DNA of 64,000 nucleotides from Io17-Chloro-G2 sp034420695 (GTDB lineage: Bacteria; Chloroflexota; Dehalococcoidia; Lucifugimonadales; UBA3495): contig DAOULB010000045.1 in assembly GCA_034420695.1 (NCBI GenBank), positions 65,687 through 129,686 of the forward strand, written 5' to 3'. Position 1 is the first letter of the stretch. The number at the start of each line of letters is the position of its first letter. Below, in pieces: positions 51,632-61,397 of the stretch. The notes under the pieces are model-generated. The model had not been told where the DNA came from. It did not search any database and saw only the letters and a list, made by a program, of their open reading frames with translations. The position numbers and the translations under genes were made by a program.

Positions 51632-52735
51632 CTAGTTGTCCCCGGCCGGGGCGGCGGCGGGCACGTCCTGGAAGTGGGGCATGACCTGGGTGGCGAAGAG
51701 CTCGATGGAGCGGAGCACTTTTTCTTGGGGGAGGCCCGGGAAGCCGAAGTTACCGAACACGTGGTTGATTCCCGCCTCTTGGGTCTGCTTGAGCCGTTCC
51801 ACCACCACCTCCGGGGTTCCCCGCAGAGGCGGCAGGCCGGCGTGTCCCGGGTCGTCCCGGCGGTCCCTGTCACGCTGCCGGTTGGCCCAGTGTTCGTAGC
51901 CCTTGGCGATGTTGCCCTTGCTGTCCATGGGCATACCAATGGGGACCCCGTTGCTACCCGCGGAACGCAGGATGCGGGAAGCGAAGTCTTCCAAGCCGAC
52001 GGGGTCCTGCTCTGCCTCCTCCATGGTGGGGGCCACGTAGATGGCCTTGGACATGGCCGGGTCAAGGTGGGAGTGGGGATGGCCGTAGAAGTCCATGCGG
52101 TCCCGCCAGGCCTTGATGACCTGGGGAGCTTGCCCCAGGATGTCGGTGGGGCCGCCGGCGATTACCTGAATGTTGCGGCTGGCGGCAAAGTCGATGCTCT
52201 CCGGGCTGGTGCTCACTGCTTGGAAGAGTGGCGGGTAGGGTTGCTGCAGCGGCTTGGGGAGCACCCACAGGTCCTCCACGTTGGTGAACTTGCCGTGGAA
52301 GGTCAGCCGCTCCTCCGTCCAAGCCCGGATGATTACATCGACGGCCTCTTGGAACCGATCCCGGCTCTCGTCCATGCTGACGCCGACGCCCTCGAACTCC
52401 TGGGCTTGGTAGCCGGAGCCAATGCCGAAGTTGAGCCGCCCGCCACTGATAACGTCGAGCATGGCCGTCTCTTCGGCCAGCAGGATAGGGTTATGCAGGG
52501 GCAGGACGATTACGGCGGTGCCGATGCGGACATTCTTGGTCCGGGCCGCCACAGCACCCATGAAGGGGAAGATGCCCGAAAGCAGGCCGTGGCGGGAGAA
52601 GCGGTGCTCCCCCAGCCAAACCTCGTCCATTCCCAGCTTATCGGCGAGTTCTATCTGCTCCAAGGCCTCGTTCAAGGTCTGGGCCTGGGTTTTGCTCTCG
52701 TGCCAGGCCCCTATGGTGAATATTCCGAATTTCAT
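51632..52735 (-). CDS. Luciferase-like flavin-dependent oxidoreductase (LLM class)
   Basis: 367 residues from ATG 52735, with GGGAGG upstream. A longer reading to 53086 is noise over a neighbour. Motifs: LGMDEVWLGEHRFSRHG, NVRIGTAVIVLPLHNPILLAEETAMLDVIS, INFGIGSGYQ variant as LNFGIGSGYQAQEF, and PGLPQEKVLRSIELFATQV. FMN- or F420-dependent; substrate unknown. Second LLM paralogue here. Confidence 0.92.
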   Translation of the reverse strand: MKFGIFTIGAWHESKTQAQTLNEALEQIELADKLGMDEVWLGEHRFSRHGLLSGIFPFMGAVAARTKNVRIGTAVIVLPLHNPILLAEETAMLDVISGGRLNFGIGSGYQAQEFEGVGVSMDESRDRFQEAVDVIIRAWTEERLTFHGKFTNVEDLWVLPKPLQQPYPPLFQAVSTSPESIDFAASRNIQVIAGGPTDILGQAPQVIKAWRDRMDFYGHPHSHLDPAMSKAIYVAPTMEEAEQDPVGLEDFASRILRSAGSNGVPIGMPMDSKGNIAKGYEHWANRQRDRDRRDDPGHAGLPPLRGTPEVVVERLKQTQEAGINHVFGNFGFPGLPQEKVLRSIELFATQVMPHFQDVPAAAPAGDN

Positions 52736-52895
52736 GCCGCCTCCCGGTGGAGTTTTGAGAATTTGAGGGCAGGCCGAAGCAGCGGCTCTACCCCGCTTGG
52801 GGACTACGTGGGCAGAATACCCGCTATACCCGCCGGATTCAAGGCGGGCTCGTTGGCGGGAAGATGCCGCGCCCCGCCCCCGGCTGGATCGGCTG

Positions 52896-53372
52896 CTAGG
52901 GCTGGGCTGCTTCGGGAGGGGCCGGCGGGCGTTCCAGAAGTTCCAGCCAGTTGCCGTCGGGGTCCTGCATGTAACAGCCCTTTCTGGCCAGCGGGTACAC
53001 GGCTCCGGGGCGCTCCGCCGGCGGGCTAACGAACCTGACGCCCTTGGCCGACAGTTCCTGGTGGAAGGCGTCCAGGTCATCCACAATTACGCCCAAGTGG
53101 GTCGCTCCCACTTGGTGGCGTTGGGGCAGGGTGACTTCGCCGCCAGGCGGGTTCAGATACTGGATCAGTTCCACCGAGTGGCGCATGTCCCCCGGCCCGA
53201 GGTACACAATGTGCAGCCGGGCACCGGGATAGCCCACCAACTCGGAAACGAAGTCGCCTTCCAGTATCTGGTCCCTTTCCTCCTTGAGCCCCAGCAGGTC
53301 CCGGTAGAAGGCCCGTGATCGCTCCATGTCGCTGACCACGAACCCGGTGTGGTTCATCCATTCTACTTCCAT
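52896..53372 (-). CDS. VOC-family protein (extradiol dioxygenase-like)
   Basis: 158 residues. MNHTGFVVSDMERSRAFYRDLLGL with a His ligand, RHSVELIQYLNPPGG, then ATHLGVIVDDLDAFHQEL and YMQDPDGNWLELLE. Probably a metal-dependent lyase or dioxygenase of the catabolic set. GGAGGTAG upstream of the ATG. Confidence 0.9.
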   Translation of the reverse strand: MEVEWMNHTGFVVSDMERSRAFYRDLLGLKEERDQILEGDFVSELVGYPGARLHIVYLGPGDMRHSVELIQYLNPPGGEVTLPQRHQVGATHLGVIVDDLDAFHQELSAKGVRFVSPPAERPGAVYPLARKGCYMQDPDGNWLELLERPPAPPEAAQP

Positions 53373-53432
53373 TGGTGTCTACCTCCAGCCTCTACCTCGA
53401 GTTGCTGCCGCTGCGGGCCGGGCCTTGGAACC

Positions 53433-54260
53433 TCAACCGCCGAGGAATTCTTGGACTACCCTTACGAACTCCTCGGGCCGCTCCAAGTGGGGCAGGTGGC
53501 CGGAATCCAACTGGACTAGTTGGCAGTCGGGGATTGCGCCGCTGGTCTTGGCGGCGATTTCAGGGCCCATCAGGTCACTGAGCAGGCAATGAATCAGCAT
53601 GGTGGGGCACTGGACCTTGGCCAGCACGTCATAGACCGGGGCTGGCCTTGGCCTTGACCCGTACACCAGCGGATGGGCCAAGGAGGAGACCCACTGCTCG
53701 TTGACCAGTTGTTGAAACCCGGTTTGAAGGACTATGTCCATGGCTTCTCGGCCCAGCCGGGAGAACCGGTCGAACTGCCTGAGCCAGGTCTCTATCTCCG
53801 CGGGCGTATAGAACACCTCGGGGCGGCTCTGCATGGGGTCGCCCGACGGAGCGCCGGTGGACTCGGCGCCTACGTCCACGATGACCATCCGCTCTACCTG
53901 CTCCGGGTAAGTAGCGGCGTAGGTCATGCCGATCTTGCCGCCCATGGACTGGCCCACGTAGGTGAGCTTGTCCATGCCCAGGGCAGTGGTCAACTCACGG
54001 AAGTCCTGCACGTAGTCCGCGGTCTCGTAGCTCCCCTTGGGGTCATAGTCGCTCTTGCCCCGGCCCCGGGCCGTGACTGCAACGACGTGGTACTTGTCGC
54101 GAAAGGCGGGAGCGGTCAGGTCCCAGTAGAGGGCGTTGGCCACAGCCCCGTGGGCCAGGAACAGGTGCGGCAAGTGGGGGTTACCCCAGTCGGTGTAGTG
54201 GATATTCAGGCCGTTGACCAGCATCCGGTGCTCGGTGTACTGCTTTTCTTTTACTTGCAA
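53433..54260 (-). CDS. Alpha/beta hydrolase
   Basis: 275 residues from TTG 54260 (GGAG upstream). Motifs: FLAHGAVANALYWD (oxyanion), VGQSMGGKIGMTYA (nucleophile Ser), SGHLPHLERPEEFV (His). Similar to meta-cleavage-product or epoxide hydrolase-like enzymes. Same strand as the GMC oxidoreductase upstream of it. Confidence 0.9.
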   Translation of the reverse strand: MQVKEKQYTEHRMLVNGLNIHYTDWGNPHLPHLFLAHGAVANALYWDLTAPAFRDKYHVVAVTARGRGKSDYDPKGSYETADYVQDFRELTTALGMDKLTYVGQSMGGKIGMTYAATYPEQVERMVIVDVGAESTGAPSGDPMQSRPEVFYTPAEIETWLRQFDRFSRLGREAMDIVLQTGFQQLVNEQWVSSLAHPLVYGSRPRPAPVYDVLAKVQCPTMLIHCLLSDLMGPEIAAKTSGAIPDCQLVQLDSGHLPHLERPEEFVRVVQEFLGG

Positions 54261-54373
54261 GACGCTCCTCTCTCGCCCTTCCGGGCATTCAGCTTGACTG
54301 TTCGCCCCCGGCCATCATCCCGGGACTGTACAAGGACTATGTCCTCTCCCCAAAGAACTGAACGGGGCTTGTG

Positions 54374-55921
54374 CTACCGGCCCTCCTTGATGTAGTCCGA
54401 GACCTTCTCCCCGATCATTATGGTGGTGGCGTTGGTGTTGGCGCGGATGCAGTCGGGCATTACCGAGGCGTCGGCCACCCTCAAGCCCTCCACGCCCTTG
54501 ACCTTCAGGAACTGGTCCACCACCGCCATTGGGTCCGAGTCCGGGCCCATCTTGCAAGTCCCGGACACGTGGTGAGAGGTGCCAGAGTTGCGCCTGAGCC
54601 ACTCGTTCAGCGCTTCGTCAGATTCCAACTCCTCGTCGGTAGGCATGATGCGTTCCAGCAGGATTTCGGAGAAGGAGGGATGGTCGGCGACGCGGACGCC
54701 CAGCCGTATCGCCTCCCTCATACGGCGCAAGTCCTCTTCTTCTTGGTAGTAGTTGTAGTTCAAGAGAGGCTGCACGTGGGGGTCGGTGGACTGCAGGGTC
54801 AACTCTCCCTTCCCCAGGGCCAGTTGCAAGCTGGCGCTGATGCCGATGTAGTTGCGGTCCTCGTCAATTTCTACGTGGGCCGGGCGGTGTTCGCTGGTCA
54901 TCAGCATGGGGCTGAGCTGCATGTCGTTGCGCAGGTCCGAGCCCTCCACGGTGTAACGCAGTCCCACTTGAATTACCGGCGCTTGAACGTCGGGCTTCTC
55001 CCCGGTGGCGTAGTAGATTGCCGAAGCAGCCGGGTGGTCCCGCAGGTTCTGGCCCACGCCGGGGAGGTCTTGTACCACTTCGATTCCGAAGCTCCGGAGG
55101 TGTTCCGCCGGCCCTACTCCCGAGAGCATCAATAGCTGCGGAGAGGCGATGGCCCCGCTGCTCACCACAATCTCGTCACCCTCAACTGTAAAAACCTCGC
55201 CGCCGCTTTCGGCTTCAACTCCCACGGCCCGATTTCCATTGAAGATAATCCGCCGGGCTGTGACGCTACCCCTGACTGTAAGGTTAAGGCGGTGGCGGGC
55301 CAGGTCAAGGTAGGTAAGCGCCATGCTCATGCGCACGCCGTCTATGGTGTTGCGAGCCCTGGGGGAGATACCGGTGGACTCGGGGTGGTTCTGGTCCTCG
55401 TCTATGGGATATCCCTCGGCCACACAGGCCGCCTCGAAGGCCACGGCGTGGGGCATCCACTCGGTGCGGGGGGAGCGGCGTACGGGTACCGGGCCCTCAG
55501 AGCCGTGGAAGTCGCTGCCGCCAAAGTCCAGGTCGGTTTCCAGCTTGTTGAAGTAGGGCAACACCTTGGTGAAGCCCCATTCGTCGTTGCCCCACTCGGC
55601 CCAACGGTCATAGTCCTCGGGGATGCCACGGAAGAGCACCTGCCCGTTCACTGCGCTGGAGCCGCCGGTGGCCTTGCCCCTGGGAATAGTCAGCTCGGTC
55701 TGCTCCGATGTCATCCTGGCGGTGTATCCCCAGTTGTGGGGACCGTAGGCCGAGAGCCAGACGTTGTTGCCGAGCTTGAGGTCTTCCGGCAACTGCTCGA
55801 ACTCCGGGTAGTCGGGACCGGCCTCCAATAGCAGCACCGAGCGGTTAGGGTCTTCCGACAAGCGGCTGGCGATGGTGCACCCGGCGGACCCGCCTCCCAC
55901 CACTATGACGTCGTACTTCAT
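54374..55921 (-). CDS. GMC-family FAD-dependent oxidoreductase (choline/alcohol dehydrogenase-like)
   Basis: 515 residues. N-terminal YDVIVVGGGSAGCTIASRLS, the GMC signature GKATGGSSAVNGQVLFRG, AGAIASPQLLMLSGVGP variant as SSGAIASPQLLMLSG, and C-terminal GTSHHVSGTCKMG with GLRVADASVMPD. Catalytic His pair visible in SHHVSGT. Oxidises alcohols with FAD. GGAGG before ATG 55921; divergent from the agmatinase-like gene over a tandem repeat. Confidence 0.93.
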   Translation of the reverse strand: MKYDVIVVGGGSAGCTIASRLSEDPNRSVLLLEAGPDYPEFEQLPEDLKLGNNVWLSAYGPHNWGYTARMTSEQTELTIPRGKATGGSSAVNGQVLFRGIPEDYDRWAEWGNDEWGFTKVLPYFNKLETDLDFGGSDFHGSEGPVPVRRSPRTEWMPHAVAFEAACVAEGYPIDEDQNHPESTGISPRARNTIDGVRMSMALTYLDLARHRLNLTVRGSVTARRIIFNGNRAVGVEAESGGEVFTVEGDEIVVSSGAIASPQLLMLSGVGPAEHLRSFGIEVVQDLPGVGQNLRDHPAASAIYYATGEKPDVQAPVIQVGLRYTVEGSDLRNDMQLSPMLMTSEHRPAHVEIDEDRNYIGISASLQLALGKGELTLQSTDPHVQPLLNYNYYQEEEDLRRMREAIRLGVRVADHPSFSEILLERIMPTDEELESDEALNEWLRRNSGTSHHVSGTCKMGPDSDPMAVVDQFLKVKGVEGLRVADASVMPDCIRANTNATTIMIGEKVSDYIKEGR

Positions 55922-55965
55922 GGTTTACCTCCGTCCCCTATGGAAATCCGATTGGAAACACTTCA

Positions 55966-56007
55966 GCGTTCTTTCAATAGCGTTCTTTCAATAGCGTTCT
56001 TTCAATG
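55966..56007. repeat. Tandem 14-bp repeat, three units
   Basis: GCGTTCTTTCAATA occurs twice exactly and then as GCGTTCTTTCAATG, between the divergent GMC and agmatinase-like starts. Could hold regulator or iteron-like binding sites, or be replication slippage. Confidence 0.8.
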
Positions 56008-56095
56008 TTGCTGGCAATTATACAAACCCGCGCTGTATCATCCAACCAAGAACCCATTTGGGCCCTTGTTTCAACCCGCCCAACGGACTTATTGA

Positions 56096-57061
56096 ATGAC
56101 TATTCCCGACGCTGAAAACCAAGAGAAGTGGCCCATCATCCGGGCCCAGCCCCGGAGCTTCTTCAAGGCGCCTCTATGCGACGACTTGGACAAGCTTGAC
56201 GCCCAAGTTGCCTTTATTGGTGTTCCATTTGACCAGGGCACCTTTGGCAGGCCGGGGGCCAGGTTCGGGCCCGACGCCATCCGGGACGCACCCCGGGCTC
56301 ACCTCTATTCGGACCCCTTGGGGGCGCAGGGAGAGGCGGAGGGGTTCTTCGACATTGACGCCGGAGGGGAGTTGCTGAAGGGAGTGACCATGGCCGACTG
56401 CGGCAACATCACCGTGGTCCCTTCGGACGTGACGAGCAACTTCGACAAGCTGAGCAGTGCGGTGGAGAAGGCCGCCGACCGGGGCGCCCTGCCGGTGATA
56501 GTGGGCGGCGACCATGCCATCACTTTCCCGGCGGTGCGGGGCCTGGGCCGGTTCGCTCCCCTTAACTTAGTGCACTTCGACGCCCACATGGACTACAGCC
56601 ACGACGTGCAGGGGGTGTTCCACACCCACGGGAGCCCCATTCGCCGCTGCCGCGAACTGCCCTTCGTCAACCACATCACGTCGGTGGGCATCCGCCGGGC
56701 CCGCCGGAAGCCCTACGAGGAGTCCCAGGCCGACGGGAACCTGGTAATCACGACGGCCCGGTTCCACGACTTGGGGCCCCGGCAGGTGGTCGACCTCATT
56801 CCCCGGGGTGAAAACCTGTACATTACCTTCGACATCGACGTCATGGACCCCAGCCAAGCCCCCGGCACAGGCACCCCGGAAGTGGGAGGCCTGGGATACC
56901 AGGAACTGCGGGAGTGTTTGGGGGAGTTGGTGAGCCGGCACAACTTGGTGGCCTTCGACATGGTTGAAGTGGCCCCGCCCTACGATTCCTCGGAGATAAC
57001 CGCACAAGTCGCCGCCAAGCTGATAATAGATGTGCTGGCGGCCCGGTTTCCGGCGGGTTAG
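56096..57061 (+). CDS. Agmatinase/arginase-family ureohydrolase
   Basis: 321 residues. Mn-binding motifs of the family: VIVGGDHAITFPAVRG, LVHFDAHMDYSHD, and ITFDIDVMDPSQAPGTGTPE. These carry the Asp/His ligands. Hydrolyses a guanidino or related ureido substrate; agmatine is the common guess but not shown. ATG 56096 has only a weak ribosome-binding site. Confidence 0.9.
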   Translation: MTIPDAENQEKWPIIRAQPRSFFKAPLCDDLDKLDAQVAFIGVPFDQGTFGRPGARFGPDAIRDAPRAHLYSDPLGAQGEAEGFFDIDAGGELLKGVTMADCGNITVVPSDVTSNFDKLSSAVEKAADRGALPVIVGGDHAITFPAVRGLGRFAPLNLVHFDAHMDYSHDVQGVFHTHGSPIRRCRELPFVNHITSVGIRRARRKPYEESQADGNLVITTARFHDLGPRQVVDLIPRGENLYITFDIDVMDPSQAPGTGTPEVGGLGYQELRECLGELVSRHNLVAFDMVEVAPPYDSSEITAQVAAKLIIDVLAARFPAG

Positions 57062-57481
57062 GGGCCTTCGTACTTGGTGGCTAGGTCTTGTTGCCCAGTC
57101 TGTGAACCAACCGCCACTCCGTGGCGCAAGCTGTGTCACAAGTTTGTCGCTAGTTGTGTCGCAAGTTTGTCGTAAGTTCAAGTTGCGATGCTGCTGCTGG
57201 GGATGTACTCAGCCCGGTTTGTGCTTCCTTTTCGCAGGAACAGGTCCCCATTATCAAGAATCATGAGGGCAAAAGTTCAGAGTCGAGAGGGAGTGCGTCC
57301 TTCGACAAGCTCAGGATGAAGGGGAATTGATTGCGGCAACATCGCGAGTCTGAGCAGTTGCGCACGCTCTTCGACGGTTGAAGCTAATGGCTTCCCTCGG
57401 AATAGGGAATGACAGCTTGGGGACTGTGGCACTTGTTCAACAAGTCGCCAAGGACAAGGGGAGCGGCCGACGCCGTTGGCG
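57062..57481. other. Intergenic region with short direct repeats
   Basis: No gene. 57130-57148 and 57153-57171 are near-identical copies of GTGTCRCAAGTTTGTC. Around 57297-57322 lies CCTTCGACAAGCTCAGGAT, a word often dispersed in bacterial genomes as a small palindromic repeat. Confidence 0.45.
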
Positions 57482-58255
57482 TTACTGGGCCGTCATGCCT
57501 CCATCTATAACCAGTTCGCTGCCGGTCATAAACGAAGACTCGTCGCTGGCTAGGAACAGGACCCCGTAAGCCACGTCTTCGGCCACGCCGAGCCTGCCGA
57601 TGGGGTGGCGGGCCAAGTTGAACTGTCGCCCTGCTTCATCGGCCAGCATGTCTGCGGTCATGTCAGTGACGATAACGCCCGGGTGCACCGAGTTTGCCCG
57701 GATGCCCTCGCTGGCATACTGGATGGCCGTCGCCTTGGTCAGCAAACGGACTGCCCCTTTTGAGGCGCCATAGGCCGTGGTGGTACCGCCAATCAGCCCG
57801 GCAACGGAGGAAATGTTGATGATGGAGGCTCCCCCGGCCTTTCTCATCTCCGGGATGGCGGCCTTGGTGCCCAAGAAGACACCCTTGGCGTTCACGTCCA
57901 TCACGAGGTCCCACTGGCCTTCTGTCAGGGACTCGATGGTCATACGCTCACCGGCAGCGTCCCTGGGGCTGCCGATGCCGGCGTTGTTCACCAGAACATC
58001 CAGCTTGCCGAAGCGGGACACGGCAGAATGCACGGCATTCTGCCAGTCAGATTCGCTGGTGACATCCAGATGGACGTAAAGGCACCCGCCGCCGGTCTCG
58101 TTGACTTCTGCCTGTACCTGCATACCCACGTCGTCCAGGATATCGCCAATGACCACCCTGGCCCCTTCCCGGGCAAACATCCTGGCTTCAACCGCTCCCT
58201 GCCCCTTGGCTCCACCGCTGATCAAGGCTACCTTTCCTTCCAGTCTCGGCATCAC
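57482..58255 (-). CDS. Short-chain dehydrogenase/reductase
   Basis: 257 residues. VALISGGAKGQGAVEARMF (cofactor), NNAGIGSP, catalytic Ser in IINISSVAGL, YGASK as Tyr-x3-Lys, and SGSELVIDGG-like C-terminus as TGSELVIDGGM. FabG/glucose-dehydrogenase type with unknown substrate. GGAGGAGTG precedes ATG 58255. Confidence 0.93.
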   Translation of the reverse strand: MMPRLEGKVALISGGAKGQGAVEARMFAREGARVVIGDILDDVGMQVQAEVNETGGGCLYVHLDVTSESDWQNAVHSAVSRFGKLDVLVNNAGIGSPRDAAGERMTIESLTEGQWDLVMDVNAKGVFLGTKAAIPEMRKAGGASIINISSVAGLIGGTTTAYGASKGAVRLLTKATAIQYASEGIRANSVHPGVIVTDMTADMLADEAGRQFNLARHPIGRLGVAEDVAYGVLFLASDESSFMTGSELVIDGGMTAQ

Positions 58256-58319
58256 TCCTCCCTGCTTGGCCGGATAAGTCTCATCCTTCCGGGGATTTAG
58301 GCCACCTTCCCGGTCATCA

Positions 58320-58745
58320 CTAACCGGGAGAGTAGTCCCACGACCTCAATCGCGCCGGCGTCACCTTGATGTAGGCGGCGCCTTGCCTGGGCTCCGTGGG
58401 CAGGTCCCCTTCCGGCACTCCTCGCAGTTTCGCCGCCTCCCGTGCGAAGTGCAACGTTTCTTGGGGATCGGAATGGACCGTCGCCGTGCCTTGGACCATG
58501 AGGCCCTTGATATCCCCTCTGGATTTGCCGCTCTCCAACAGTAGAGACACCTTGGGGTTGTCCTGAATGTTCTTGAGCTTCCGGGTATTGCCCCTGACTC
58601 CCATCACGATGTCGTTGCCCAGCCGGAAATACCCCAAGGGCACCGTATGAGGAAATCCGTCCGGGCCGATGGTGGTCAGGGCAATCCAGCCGGGCTTGCT
58701 GTCCAGGAATTCATGGGCTTCTTCGATGCTCATTTTTCGGGGCAT
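58320..58745 (-). CDS. PPOX-class (FMN/F420-dependent) pyridoxamine-oxidase fold protein
   Basis: 141 residues from ATG 58745, 8 nt after AGGAG; GTG 58754 overlaps that site. Split-barrel flavin fold: LDSKPGWIALTTIGPDGFPHTVPLGY, KNIQDNPKVSLLLESG, GLMVQGTATVHSD. Often F420-dependent reductases in actinobacteria and Chloroflexota. 65 bp downstream of the SDR start on the same strand. Confidence 0.9.
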   Translation of the reverse strand: MPRKMSIEEAHEFLDSKPGWIALTTIGPDGFPHTVPLGYFRLGNDIVMGVRGNTRKLKNIQDNPKVSLLLESGKSRGDIKGLMVQGTATVHSDPQETLHFAREAAKLRGVPEGDLPTEPRQGAAYIKVTPARLRSWDYSPG

Positions 58746-58888
58746 GGGCGTCACTCCTGTTTGGGTACCCAGTGGTCCGAAGGGTTGAGGGCTCTAAGAA
58801 CACCGTGGGCGCACTCCGGCGTAGTCATAGCAGCGGCGGCTGCGTCGGTGGTCGAAAAGCGCCTAGCAAAAGTCATAAGTGGGAAATT

Positions 58889-59509
58889 TCACGGCCAGGA
58901 CCACCGGAAGTTGGCGTAGTGGGCGTTCTTGCCGGTGTTGTCCCATTCCATGCCGTGGTCGGTGTAGGTGCTGTCAAGGCCCCGGGCCAAGGCTAAGGTG
59001 GCGCTCACCGGGTGGCCGGTGTTGGTCAGCCGCAGGGGCGAACGGCGCCGTCGTCCGGCCCGGATGCCCTGTACCCGCAGGTCCAGGATTCCGGGGATGT
59101 GCACCTCACGTTCCATTCCTTCTTCCCGGTAGTCGATGGCCACGTACTTGGCACCCCTGAAGTCGGTGGTGAGGCTCATCCACGCGGCCATGGGACCTCC
59201 GACTTCCCCCGAGAGTATGCGTTCCATTGCATCCCGTTGCGGTTGACTCGCCGCTTCGTCGACGTAGAAAGCCGTGGTCCAGCCCCCGTGCCCCATGATT
59301 CCCGGAGTGTGGGCTGCGATGACGAAATTGAGCCCGGCCAAGGACAGCCCGTTGTAATCTCCTTCTTCTACGTGGAAGGCCAAGGCAACGTTGCAATGCC
59401 CCTCAGTTGGTTCCAAGGGCGGCCCCGGCACTACGCAGGGACATAGAATCTGGCAGTTGCAGTTCTCAAAGTAGCCGCCTGTCAGGCTCCATCTTTCATT
59501 GGAGGACAT
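58889..59509 (-). CDS. DUF1326 family protein
   Basis: 206 residues from ATG 59509 (AGGGG upstream); GTG 59518 is an alternative. The DUF1326 signature is clear: WSLTGGYFENCNCQILCPC, then GHCNVALAFHVEEGDYNGLSL. The Cys cluster suggests metal binding. Function unknown; often near DUF2182 membrane proteins, none here. Confidence 0.9.
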   Translation of the reverse strand: MSSNERWSLTGGYFENCNCQILCPCVVPGPPLEPTEGHCNVALAFHVEEGDYNGLSLAGLNFVIAAHTPGIMGHGGWTTAFYVDEAASQPQRDAMERILSGEVGGPMAAWMSLTTDFRGAKYVAIDYREEGMEREVHIPGILDLRVQGIRAGRRRRSPLRLTNTGHPVSATLALARGLDSTYTDHGMEWDNTGKNAHYANFRWSWP

Positions 59510-59583
59510 GATTTGCACCCCTTGTGTTCTTTGGCTCCGCTGGGAACCTCTGATAGAGTAGCAGAAAAAGGGAGCGGTCTGAC

Positions 59584-60588
59584 ATGGAAAAGTTGGGGCT
59601 GGCGGTAACGGCAGGACTAACCCCCGGAGAAGTAGTTGAATGCGTAAAGCTGGCGGAAGAGCTTGGGTATGAATCGGCGTGGATGGCCGAGGGCCACGGC
59701 GGCGACCAGTTCAGCGTTCTTACCGCTTGCGCCCTGGCAACGGAAAAAATCCGATTGGGCACCAGCATCACCAGCGTTTTCGTGCGCAGCGCTCCCACAA
59801 TCGCAATGGCGGCGGCCTGCGTGGACCACTTCTCCAAGGGGCGCTTCGTCTTGGGAGTGGGTTCCAGCCACAAAGTGCAGGTGGAGCCGGAGCACGGGCT
59901 GGTGTTCGCCAAGGCGGTGCCCCGGCTTCGGGAGACGGTGGACATCGTCCGGGCCATGCTCAAGGATGGCCAAGTCTCTTACCGGGGAGAGGTCATCAAC
60001 ATCGAGAACTTTGACCTCTGGTTCGAACCATTCCGCCGCGAGATTCCCATCTATGTGGCCGCGGTGTTCCCGAAGATGCTGGAGACCACTGGAGAGATAG
60101 CTCAGGGAGCCTTGCTCACTTGGTGCAGCTTGGACCACGCCCGGACCGCCGCGAGCCACGTGGCTGCCGGGGCCGAAAGGGCCGGCAAAGACCCTTACCA
60201 AGTGGAGGTGGCTTCCCTCATCTCCTGCGGAGTGGCGGAGACGCCGACGGAGGTGGAAAGGGTGATGGACTCCTTCCGCCCGGTGATTGCCGCGTACGCC
60301 GCCAGGTTTCCCCGGTACCGGCGGCTGATGGCCCAAGCCGGGTTTGAAGAGGAGTTGGAAACGGTACGCCGGGAGTGGCAGGCCGGCCGTCAGCAGGAGG
60401 GGATGGCACTGGTTCCCGCCGGGCTCATCGAGAAATTGGGAGTTGTGGGAACGCCGGAGCAGTGCCGGGCCCGGCTGCAGGAGTACCGGGAGGCAGGCAT
60501 CTCGCTGCCCATTGTCTCCCCCAGGGTTTCCGGAGCGGGGGCCAAAGAACGGGCTATGGAGGTAATCCGGGCCTGCGCTCCGCGCTGA
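59584..60588 (+). CDS. F420-dependent LLM-class oxidoreductase (MER-like)
   Basis: 334 residues. LAVTAGLTPGEVVECVKLAEELGYESAWMAEG, TEKIRLGTSITSVFVRSAP, GRFVLGVGSSHKVQVE, and C-terminal VVGTPEQCRARLQEYREAGI. These match the methylene-H4MPT reductase-like LLM branch that uses F420. GGAG before ATG 59584. Third LLM paralogue; convergent with the next SDR. Confidence 0.92.
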   Translation: MEKLGLAVTAGLTPGEVVECVKLAEELGYESAWMAEGHGGDQFSVLTACALATEKIRLGTSITSVFVRSAPTIAMAAACVDHFSKGRFVLGVGSSHKVQVEPEHGLVFAKAVPRLRETVDIVRAMLKDGQVSYRGEVINIENFDLWFEPFRREIPIYVAAVFPKMLETTGEIAQGALLTWCSLDHARTAASHVAAGAERAGKDPYQVEVASLISCGVAETPTEVERVMDSFRPVIAAYAARFPRYRRLMAQAGFEEELETVRREWQAGRQQEGMALVPAGLIEKLGVVGTPEQCRARLQEYREAGISLPIVSPRVSGAGAKERAMEVIRACAPR

Positions 60589-60611
60589 TGAACCAGGGCA
60601 GCGGAGAATGC

Positions 60612-61382
60612 CTACTGGGCGGTGGTGCCCCCGTCGATGACCAGTTCCGACCCGGTGACGAAGGACGACTCGTCGGAGGCCAAGTACAGCATCCCGTTGG
60701 CAATGTCCCAAGCGTTGCCCACCCGGCCCAAGGGAATCCGCGACCTGATGTTTTCGAAGTAGTCCGGGTCCTGGTATCCCCGGTCGGTAAGCGGCGTATG
60801 GGCGTAGCCTGGATGCACCGAGTTCACCCGGATGTTCTCCTTAGCGTACTGGATGGCGGCCGACTTGGTGAACAGCCGGATGGCCCCCTTGGCGGCGTGG
60901 TAAGCGGTGGAGGTTTCGCTGCCCACCAGCCCGTAAATTGAGGAGACGTTGATTATGGAGCCGCCGCCCGTCTTGCGCATCTGGGGGATGGCGTGCTTGG
61001 TTCCCAGGAAGACTCCTTTGGCATGGACGTCCATCTGACCGTCCCAAGCCTCTTCGGTGGTGTCCTCCACCCGGTACCTGGCCCCGGTGCCGGCGTTGTT
61101 GACCAGGATGTCCAGCCGGCCAAAGCGGGCGACGGTGGCTTCGATGACTTCCATCCACTCCCGCTCGCTGGTCACGTCCAAGTGCATGTAGATGGCTTCG
61201 CCGCCGGCCTCCCCGATTTCGTTAGCGGTCTTCTGCCCCTCTTCGTCCTTGATGTCGGTCAGGACTACCTTGGCCCCCTCCCGGGTGAAGAGGCGACCAG
61301 CGGCGCCGCCGAAGCCCATCAGTTCTCCTTCCACCCCGGCCGCAGCGCCGGATATAAGGGCTACCTTGCCTTCCAGCCTCAT
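60612..61382 (-). CDS. Short-chain dehydrogenase/reductase
   Basis: 256 residues. VALISGAAAGVEGELMGFGG has a slightly expanded cofactor loop, then NNAGTGARY, Ser in IINVSSIYGL, YHAAK as Tyr-x3-Lys, TGSELVIDGGT at the end. GGAGG 7 nt before ATG 61382. Together with the LLM and CoA-transferase genes upstream it may form an acyl-modifying set. Confidence 0.92.
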   Translation of the reverse strand: MRLEGKVALISGAAAGVEGELMGFGGAAGRLFTREGAKVVLTDIKDEEGQKTANEIGEAGGEAIYMHLDVTSEREWMEVIEATVARFGRLDILVNNAGTGARYRVEDTTEEAWDGQMDVHAKGVFLGTKHAIPQMRKTGGGSIINVSSIYGLVGSETSTAYHAAKGAIRLFTKSAAIQYAKENIRVNSVHPGYAHTPLTDRGYQDPDYFENIRSRIPLGRVGNAWDIANGMLYLASDESSFVTGSELVIDGGTTAQ

Positions 61383-61397
61383 CCGTAGCCTCCGTTG

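Noticed and set aside
57297..57322. CCTTCGACAAGCTCAGG word as an insertion end
   Set aside because: Only one copy in the window; kept only as a possible REP-like word within the intergenic entry.
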